DNA from: Lingula anatina
Lineage: Eukaryota > Brachiopoda > Lingulata > Lingulida > Lingulidae
Length of the DNA: 64,000 nt
Assembly (NCBI RefSeq): GCF_001039355.2
Contig: NW_019776168.1
Span: forward strand, 534,183-598,182
Direction of reading: 5' to 3'
Shown here one piece after another: positions 56,842 through 64,000 of the stretch. The notes below the pieces were generated by a model, which was given only the letters and a program-made list of their open reading frames with translations, made no database searches and was not told where the DNA came from. The position numbers were made by a program, and so were the translations under genes. The stretch's first letter is position 1; each line of letters opens with the position of its first letter.

Positions 56842-59823
56842 ACTTCTTTAAAACCGCGCTACACATGCGTCTCAGCGCTGTTTACATAAAAAATATAACT
56901 CCACAGATAAATTAAAGCCAGTATAGACTAAAAACAGAATACTTAAAAATTTTAAAAACTAAAAAGATGCTATAAATTAAAGTATTCTTTAAATAAAAAA
57001 GTTTTTAAATTCTTGTTAAAACAGTAATATGAGTCATCCAGAGACACATTAGATCTTGTGATAAAATTAGACCATAGAATCGGTGCACAAATCTCGAAAC
57101 TTCTGTGTCCATATGCCTTAAGAGTCTTTTTAGTGTCTTTTCGCTTAAGTTGAAGTTGTCCACTAGATTGAAGTGATCTGATAGGAGTTTAAAGTTCTAT
57201 GGTAGAGTTTAAGTAAAATGGACAGTCGCCCTTTAAAATCTTAAAAGTCTAAAGTAACATTTTAAAAACTATTCGTTGAGACATGGGTAGCCAGTGGAGG
57301 TTTCGCAGAATTGGTGTGATGTGGTCGGACTTCTGAGCTTTACAGAGGAGACGAGCAGCAGAGTTCTGAATTGATTGTAGCTTTTCCATTTGATAGTTAG
57401 GTATTCCAAACAATAGGCTATTGCAATAATCCAGTCTAGAGGTTACAAATGCATGGATGAGAAATTCAGTTTGCTTGGTGTTAATAAGGTGAAAGATCTT
57501 GGATATCCGTTGGAGACTAAAATATGCTGTTTTACATACTTTGTTAATGTGTGATGTCATTTCACATTTGTTATTAAAAATAACACCCAAGTTCCTTACT
57601 TCTGTTGTTGGTTTTATAAAAGAATCCCCAACTCTAATACTATCAAGTGCAGTATTGTCTTTGGAAAACTTAAAGTTGAAATGGACTAATTCAATCAGTT
57701 TTTTCATCATTAAAAACTAAGTAGTTGGACTTGAGCCAAGATCTAAGTTCATTCACACAAGCCTCAATAGTTGCTTTTTCATCACAAGGATTTTCACATA
57801 TAACATATAACTGGGAATCATCTGCATACAACATCAAATTGAAACCAAACTGAGCAACTATATCCTCAATTGGTGAGGTGTAGAGTGTAAACAATATAGG
57901 ACCAAGCACGGAGCCTTGTGGCACACCATAAAGTAATTTGCTTAATTTTGAAATAGAAGAGCCTATGCATACATGTTGCTCGCGTCCAGTTAGATAAGAC
58001 CGAAACCAGGAGAGAACTGTCCCAGTTATCCCAAAACGGTGTGCAAGTCGTTGGAGCAATATGTCGTGATCGAGAGTATCGAAAGCTGCCGATAGATCAA
58101 GTAGAATCAATATCACATGTTTCTGATCATTCAGGGCTTGGAGAATGTCATTCTGCACCTTAAGAAGGGCTGTTTCTGTACTGTGGTTTGGTCTATATGC
58201 AGACTGGCATTTTGCATATAAGGAAAAACTGCTCAAATAGTCATTTAATTGGCTTGCAACAATACGTTCCAAGAGTTTGGAAAGAAATGACAGATTCGAG
58301 ATTGGTCGATAGTTTTTTAGGACATTAGAATTAAGGTCTGCCTTCTTTATCAGTGGTCTTATCACTGCCTTCTTAAAGCACAGAGGGACTTTTCCAGTTT
58401 CCAGTGATTTGTTCACAAGTTGGGTTAGAAAAGGTACAAGTTCATCAATATTTTCTACAATCAGTGCTGGAGGTAAAATATCAAGAATGGACGACGTTGG
58501 CTTTGCTTTCTTCACAAACTTCTTGACTGTATTCAATGAAACAGTAGTGAACTTATGGAAAGAGTATGGACACAAGCGATCAGTTGAAGCTGTAGATAAG
58601 GATTTGTCTATACAGTTCCTGAGGTCAGTAACTTTCTTCTCAAAGTAATTGAGAAAAATGTTACCAAGATCACTTTCAAAATATAATGTAGGTTTAATGC
58701 TAGATGGTGCTTTCTTTGTGTCTGTAAGCTCATCCACAATTGAAAAAAGGCCATTGACATCAGAGTTATCAATGCGATTTCGATGATAAGATGATTTGAT
58801 ATCATCTGCTCTTCGACAGTATTCTAGACGTTTACCCTTGAATATCTGGTGATGTACTTCCAGACCACTGCTTTTCCACTGACGTTCAGCTTTCCTCACA
58901 GTTTTGCGTAGCTCAGAGAGCTCAAGACAAAACCATGGTGCTCTGGGTTTTTGAGAAACAAGTACAGTCTTTACCGGAGCAATTTCATCTAGAATAGATT
59001 CCACTGAGTGTGTGTAGTAATCACACAGGTAATCAACATCACCATCAACACAGTGTTCGTTAAAGGCAGAGAAAAGTTTTGCTTTTAAGACGGAGGGAAT
59101 AATTTCCTTTAGATTGCGACGTGAGGTTTTGACTTTCACTGGCGGCGGCTTGGACACATTGACTGAGAAATTAATCAAACTATGATCTGATTGAAGACTA
59201 TCGCTTACTTCAACTGAGGTAATGAAATTTTCCTCAGAAGCTCGGGTGATAATTAAGTCCAATGTATGGCCTTTTTGGTGTGTTGGTTTATGCACATGCT
59301 GCTTGAGATTTCTGGAAAGCAGAATGTCAGATAGATGTAAAGCATCTCTGGATTGTTTGTTATCGACATGGATGTTAAAATCGCCTGCGATGAGTAGATG
59401 ACCTGAAGCTGTAATAGCAGTTTCTAAAATGGATGAAAATTCTGTGAAGAAGTTCTGCATGCCTCCTTCAAGGTTCTTTATATTGGGTGGGCGGTAAACC
59501 AAAATTGATCGGAAAATTTCACTTCCTGATCTAAAGGCAAGATCTAGTAATTCAGGAGATTTAAAGGAATGTTTTTCTCTCCTAAACATTTTGAGATTTG
59601 AGCGTGCTAGAACAGCAACTCCATCACCTCTCTTTCCAGTTCTGCATTCTTGATAGAGAGAATATCCAGATATACTGGAGTTTAGCTCGGAGATTATTGG
59701 ATCATTGTTTGATTTTATCCAGGTTTCTGTAAGAAAAATTATGTCCAAGTCGTCTTCATGAATATGCAAGACCAAACTAGATACTTTGCTGGCTATGGAA
59801 CGAGCGTTCCACAAAGCACAGAT
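56842..59823 (-). mobile_element. Non-LTR retrotransposon (CR1/L2-like), 5'-truncated, one frameshift
   Basis: Encodes an APE-type endonuclease followed by reverse transcriptase. Endonuclease landmarks: ALWNARSIASK, FLTETW, LIAGDFNIH, HTLDLIIT and SDHSLINF. RT landmarks: KNYRPISNLSFLSKLLER, LLDLSAAFDTLDHDIL, YGVPQGSVLGPILFTLY and the catalytic YADD (residues about 720-723 of the 764-codon frame). The frame stops at 57691 and resumes one register off, in 57249-57710 (LIELVHFNFKFSKDN ... SRLDYCNSLLFG ... LHWLPM), so a single frameshift separates the RT thumb from the palm. Below it is the 3' UTR ending in an (ATT)n tail. The 5' end is truncated within the endonuclease and joins hAT sequence in frame. 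It is probably dead, but not very old. Confidence 0.95.
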
Positions 59824-59985
59824 CAGTCTATTTCTGAGACTGCTTTTGATTATATTTTGAGCACTGAAGCCACGTTCTACATCTGCAGTATGAACTGGGA
59901 GGGCAAGTGCTATGCCAGCCAATTTGCACAAGTTAGGGAAATCGTCCTCATGAAATAAGTTGATTATTGCCCAGAGTTCTTTCAT
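59824..59985 (-). pseudogene. hAT transposase dimerisation-domain fragment, fused in frame to the LINE
   Basis: The first 54 codons of the 764-codon frame read FHEDDFPNLCKLAGIALALP, then VHTADVERGFSAQNIIKSSL. This is the hAT C-terminal dimerisation signature (VERGFS...IK..LR..L). The reading frame passes into the LINE endonuclease at about 59823 with no stop. It is most simply a LINE insertion into an old hAT copy. Confidence 0.8.
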
Positions 59986-60009
59986 ACTGTCACCTGTTTC
60001 TGTTTCATC

Positions 60010-60200
60010 GAGGTGAGAGCAGAGAGCCTGGTGTTGGTCATTCTATTCCTCATGTGTGTCTTTAACAATCTCAACACAGAGATAGATCTTTCTGCTTCAG
60101 TAGAAGTTATAGGTAATGTACATGTACGCCCCATAGGTGACTCTGGCTTCATAGTGACATGCGTTCCACAGCAATTTACACACCATCCATGGGGACTTGG
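60010..60200 (-). pseudogene. Second hAT C-terminal fragment, different subfamily
   Basis: Reads LPITSTEAERSISVLRLLKT followed by HMRNRMTNTRLSAL, the ZMYM-like/hAT pattern (T..AERSFS.L...K...R..M...RL..L). It is adjacent to, but not colinear with, the fragment to its left. Confidence 0.7.
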
Positions 60201-61515
60201 GCCAGACAACTCTTTGAGAATACTTTAAGGCTCTAACAAAACTTTGTATTCCTTTATTAGTAAAGTATGTCAAACATGACAAAAGTCAAACAACACTGAT
60301 TCAGACAACATCAGCATTATTTGTCAATTGCTGAGATCAGCAGAAGCAAGAGGTCATTTTTAGTGTGTTTTTTTAGAAACTCAAGAGGGGAGTTAAGACC
60401 CACCCTCTACCAAATCCACCACTGAGGTGATAAGCGGATATGCTGTTGCCTTTTGACAACATAAGCAAAACATACTATAAGGGTAAAGTGAAAATTTAAG
60501 AAAAAATACTTCAAAATGTACTAGCATTATGTTGTTGACATCCAGACATATAAAAACATTGTAGATAATTTGTTTATTGAAGCCATCGTAACTTGACACT
60601 TTGCCAAATACCGTTTTTCCCGTGACACAGTTGTCCACTATAGATGAACTATGTTTTCTGAATATTGTCCCCTTGGAAATATCTATTATAATAGCTTTTA
60701 CAGATTTCTGCCAAACACACCAGTGACGTAGTGACCTGCATTCAGTATAAGACACCTGTAGGCCCTAAGCGAAGTCTGAGCAAACTTGCTGCCAAATTAT
60801 GAAAGTGGACACCTTCCAGACCTTCACACAACATCTGACAGCACTGACAGACAATAAGGCAATTTTCATATCTATAGCGGGAGATCATTGGCACTCTGAA
60901 TGAGATGAGAAACCAATTTTCATGTTCGTTCAGGAAACTTTGTTAGCAAAAAATTGTCAGCGGGAGATTGTTCGGGGTTTAGGGAGATGAGATGACAATT
61001 TTTATGATCCTAACGACTGATCCTTGCGAGTGGCTGTCTGACTGGCAGGTGGAGGGGGGACGGAATGCTCTTCCTCATCACTAGCCTTTCCCATCTGGAA
61101 GAAACATTCATTGTCATCCTCCTGAAATTTACACATTACATTCTGTTTTTTTTTTTTACTCCCTCATGTCTCGTCTTTACAATTACATGTATGATGGAAA
61201 ATGATTTCTTATTTGAGGTCTGACATTTTCTTGACACATTAAGTTGAAAATCGTTTTCCTCAACCTACATCACATATGTTGAAATGGATTTTAAAAAATG
61301 GTTCATAACACATCAAGGAAATAATCCAATTCATGATTAACTATTACCCTTTCACAATTACGTGGCCTCTCATAATTGTCCTGTTTTTTCAGGAGGAGAT
61401 CTCTTGGTAACTGCTTGGTAAAGTGCTTATTAATAATGCCTGCTATGTTCTTAACACGGGCATTTAAAAAATATGCAGTGGAAAAATGTGAAATAAATAT
61501 GTTTGGTGTACTTAC
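60201..61515. other. Intergenic, no gene recognised
   Basis: Mixed-composition DNA between transposon fragments. A poly-T run lies at 61148-61159. Short open frames look random. Confidence 0.4.
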
Positions 61516-61675
61516 GGTTTGAGTCCAGCTCTTTTGACAGGCCTGCCAACAGGTTATCCTTATGCACCTGGTTTGGGTAATTTGGGTGTGGTTTGTTATA
61601 AAAACAATCATTTGCGAAGAATTCCACCAACTTCTCCTTCTTACTTGCACTAAAAGAATACGAAACTTGCTTGTT
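61516..61675 (-). pseudogene. MADF/Myb-SANT-like exon fragment
   Basis: Reads SASKKEKLVEFFANDCFYN, then KPHPNYPNQVHKDNLLAGLS and KELD, similar to the MADF DNA-binding fold (LV..V...P.LYD..HPDY.......W..I...L). It ends at a good donor (AACC/GTAAGTAC). Its upstream edge coincides with the break in the Gypsy RT at GTTGTGCAG, which can act as an acceptor. MADF domains occur in cellular regulators and in Harbinger-type transposon partners. Confidence 0.5.
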
Positions 61676-62146
61676 CTGCACAACCTGTTCCATTAATTGC
61701 TGAAATATGCCCGGGGCTGACGCAATTCCATAACAAAGTCGGGTGTAGGCGAAGAGTCCTTTGGTAGTGTTAATGGTAGTCAACAGCTGAGAGTCCGGGT
61801 GAAGGCAAATTTGCTGGTAGGCATGACTCAGGTCAAGCTTTGAGTAGTACTGACCTCCAGATAGACTGGCATACAAGTCGTCAATACTGGGAATTTGATA
61901 TCGTTCCACTCTGGACGCTGTGTTAATGGTCAGCTTATAATCACCACAAATGCGAATTTCTCCATTGGGTTTCAAGACCGGAACAATGGGTGTGGCCCAG
62001 TCAGAGTGTTGTACTGGACGTAAAACTCCATCAGCCACAAGGCGTTCAAGCTCAGCCTCCACCTTGCCTTTCATAGCCAGTGGGACTGGACGTGGCCTAC
62101 AGTATACAGGAACAGACAGCGTTTTCATCAACATGAAATTTGGCAT
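61676..62146 (-). mobile_element. Gypsy reverse-transcriptase N-terminal half (relic)
   Basis: Contains ERLVADGVLRPVQHSDWATP, VPVLKPNGEIRICGDYKLT, the fingers/palm KLDLSHAYQQI and LCYGIASAPGIFQQLMEQV. The YxDD active site should lie beyond the break at 61675 and is absent. The frame shifts by one relative to the protease part at about 62100-62146. Same general type as the 22.3-24.5 kb element. Confidence 0.9.
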
Positions 62147-62590
62147 CCATGTTATTTAACTTCCCAAGTCCATCACTGAATAGTTGTGGGAATTTTGCAG
62201 TGTAGTCTTCTTTGGACACCATGAATATAGGTGACCAATGCAAGGCAATAGCTTGTATCCAGTCACGCCCCAACAGATTGGGACTGGATCCTTGTACCAC
62301 ATAGCAGGGCAGGCTGTATGTATTCTCTTCATAGCTGACAGGTACTATGACTTGGCCCAGTGGTTTGATGATACCACCTGAATAGGTCACTAAATTGGTA
62401 GCGTTATCCTTCCGCATTTTATTCAAGAGTGGAACACATTTGATGGTCATAGTCTGAGCATTACTTGAACTAAGGATAGTTACTGAAGCACCGGTGTCAA
62501 TCTGTAGCTCTGATGGCGAGTCTCCGATGACAAACTTGCAAGTAAAGGGTGGTGTGCTAAGTTTGGTTTTGTTTGTTGAGTATAAAAACT
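62147..62590 (-). mobile_element. Gypsy aspartic protease region (relic)
   Basis: The active-site DTGAS is encoded at 62484-62498 (SELQIDTGASVTILS). The distal Y...LPCYVV...LLGRDWI loop follows before the RT. A stop (TAG) lies upstream at about 62588. The CCHC-like motif further upstream is in another register, so gag-pol is broken. Confidence 0.88.
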
Positions 62591-62689
62591 AGTAGATCAG
62601 GGTCTCAGGAACAGATGTGGCCTGCGGTTGATGAGGGAGTGTCTCTAGCTGAGGATTAGCTTGGGCTTGTAGTGTGCCATCTGACTGTA

Positions 62690-62775
62690 CATAGTTATTG
62701 GTGAGTAACAGTGCTCTACATACCCTTTTGAAATGATTATACTCTTGTTGCAGTGGCGACACTGTTGACAGGGTT
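62690..62775 (-). pseudogene. Gag zinc-knuckle remnant
   Basis: CRHCNKS followed, after a one-base shift, by NHFKRVCRALL, giving a C-x2-C...H...C pattern just upstream of the protease, as in Gypsy gag-pol. Confidence 0.45.
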
Positions 62776-63050
62776 CATACAGATGATTTGAAATGAAATT
62801 CAAGGACTTTTCAAGGTTTTTTCCAGGGTCATATATTCAAAATTCAAGGACTAATTTACACTGAAATTGTTAGTTATATATTCAATTTTCATGAAACAAT
62901 ACATTAAGTAAAATTTTGGTATTTCATATTGTTAAATAACATTCAAACAAAACAATTCATATCTTGAAACATTTTATTGATACACTATTCTTTGTCAATA
63001 TTTCACGTAATTCATATAGTCCGTACCACCCTGTATATGCATTTGTTTTT
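62776..63050 (-). repeat. hAT-type non-coding end, TTCAAGGACTTTTCAAGG
   Basis: AAATTCAAGGACTTTTCAAGG and ATTCAAGGACTAATTT phrases (62800-62860). This motif is familiar from non-coding ends of hAT-like repeats in aquatic animals (recollection). It sits next to a hAT-like coding tail. Confidence 0.4.
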
Positions 63051-63568
63051 TTACATATTTTTCATCTCAATTATTTTGTTTTCCAATTCTTTTTCTATTT
63101 CTTTTAAAGTTTCCTTTTTTTCTGAGGCAGATCTCCTGAGGCTGTTTGACTTAGAAATCATTGACAGGCTGCTGCACATCTCAGCCTTCTGTGCATATTT
63201 GTCTGCAGACTTAAGCAATTCACAAATGTCATCTTCCATGTGTTTTTTCTTTTTTTAATTTCATCAATGTCTTCCATTACAGACTTTCTTTTCTTTTTTT
63301 TGCCATCCTCTTCAGCTTGCTTTCTTTTTCCCTCTAAGTAATTCTGATATCTTTGTCTAGCACTCCCTGCAGACAACAGTAAGGCTGTTGTAACTGGGAC
63401 ATTGCTTAATCCTCCTAATGAATGGACATGGCCGCATATCACTCTAAGTGAAACATAGCTCTCTTCTTTAAGATTTTCAGTCTCTATTGTTCTATTGACT
63501 GAAAAGCCCCTTTCATAACACTTGCTTGTCCATGAGACAAAAGCAACAACACCTTGACCACACCCCAC
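63051..63568 (-). pseudogene. hAT-like transposase tail, frameshifted
   Basis: Reads CYERGFSVNRTIETENLKEE, then VSLRVICGHVHSLGG, then SAGSARQRYQNYLEGKRKQA and a Lys-rich helix. After a frame change near 63240-63250 it continues CELLKSADKYAQKAEMCSSL and SKSNSLRRSASEKKETLKEI. This ERGFSVN...SNSLR tail is common in a BED/hAT-derived repeat family of aquatic animals. Confidence 0.7.
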
Positions 63569-63780
63569 AGTTTATTGTAGCTGTCAGAGGATGCCATCAT
63601 TTCATACAAGAGTTAGTCAACTCTATCACTAACTGGATCAAAGTCCTTAAATCGTGAAATAGATCTAGGCACATCTTGTAAAAACTGCACATACTGGTAT
63701 ATGTCATCACAGTCATTTTCACTAATGCGCTTGCTTTCAACAAGGAGAGTAAGTAGTCTTGTCATTTTCTTCTTCATCTC
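63569..63780 (-). other. Spacer between hAT-like tails
   Basis: Probably more of the same element in broken frames (LFLVESKRISEND-like reading at 63700-63760). Nothing distinct. Confidence 0.35.
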
Positions 63781-64000
63781 CTCAATAAGACTTATTCAGT
63801 TCCTCAATTTCCTCGAAAGTGTCCATTCTTTTTCTCTTTTCCGTCTCAGATTTTTTCTCTCTCTCTTTTTATCCAAATAAACCTCATATTTTTGCCTGGA
63901 AGAGGCTGCAGATGCAAGAACTGCATTTGTAATAGGTACTTGTAGGATCCCACCCATCGCTTTAAGATGATCACACACTATTCTCTGTGCAACAAGTCTT
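63781..64000 (-). pseudogene. Second hAT-like transposase tail, runs off right edge
   Basis: Reads LVAQRIVCDHLKAMGGILQV, then ITNAVLASAASSRQKYEVYL, then DKKRERKNLRRKREKEW. It is homologous to the tail at 63.2-63.5 kb and in the same orientation, so the element is duplicated or two insertions lie side by side. Confidence 0.65.

Noticed and set aside
1-64000. tRNA, rRNA and snRNA genes
   Set aside because: No cloverleaf A/B-box pairs or conserved rRNA segments noticed by eye; a dedicated search was not possible.

Overview
The window is a draft-quality animal nuclear sequence. It has long runs of N (24493-24725 and 38391-38426), a few single N, AT-rich intergenic DNA, spliced genes with introns mostly of 0.1-0.7 kb, many simple repeats and a heavy load of decayed transposons. 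Gene content and repeat style fit a marine invertebrate, most likely a lophotrochozoan such as a bivalve mollusc. That assignment is inference; the sequence alone does not name a species.

Five conserved cellular genes, complete or partial, could be assembled exon by exon with consistent splice phases. (1) A DDX28-like mitochondrial DEAD-box helicase N-terminus (minus, 42-1366) runs off the left edge. It is head-to-head with (2) BABAM2/BRE (plus, 1481-6360, 11 exons, 378 aa). (3) The C-terminal cargo-binding tail of myosin VI (plus, 10252-13602) appears without any motor exons. (4) NUP107 (minus, 39583-52366, 26 exons, 972 aa) is head-to-head with (5) BCCIP (plus, 52665-55450, 7 exons, 312 aa). 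Five internal exons of beta-glucuronidase (minus, 19639-21501) lie between two copies of the same Ty3/Gypsy 3' end. They lack the catalytic half, so this is a fragment or pseudogene.

Less certain genes: an intronless 445-codon orphan frame (35945-37282, plus); a two-exon predicted membrane protein of 130 aa (30613-31355, minus); an isolated terminal exon (27964-28138, minus); an exon-like block with an in-frame TGA (35502-35617, minus); and promoter-like or 5'-exon-like blocks near 17.0-18.0, 25.2 and 34.4-34.6 kb.

Repeats and mobile DNA: a satellite-like region at 6.4-9.6 kb is bracketed by roughly 95-bp direct repeats. A Gypsy element (pol and 3' LTR, 21845-24492) is cut by the assembly gap, and a second LTR plus internal fragment lies at 18671-19306. 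A 1051-bp segment with a perfect 56-bp terminal inverted repeat (29063-30113) encloses a LINE tail. From 55.9 kb to the right end almost everything is retroelement or hAT debris. This includes a 764-codon frame in which a hAT dimerisation domain runs directly into a LINE endonuclease/reverse transcriptase.

Functionally the cellular genes are independent housekeeping loci: mitochondrial ribosome assembly, BRCA1-A/BRISC deubiquitination, endocytic motor, nuclear pore, and BRCA2/p21 partner. The two head-to-head pairs probably share bidirectional promoters. I found no tRNA, rRNA or CRISPR array.
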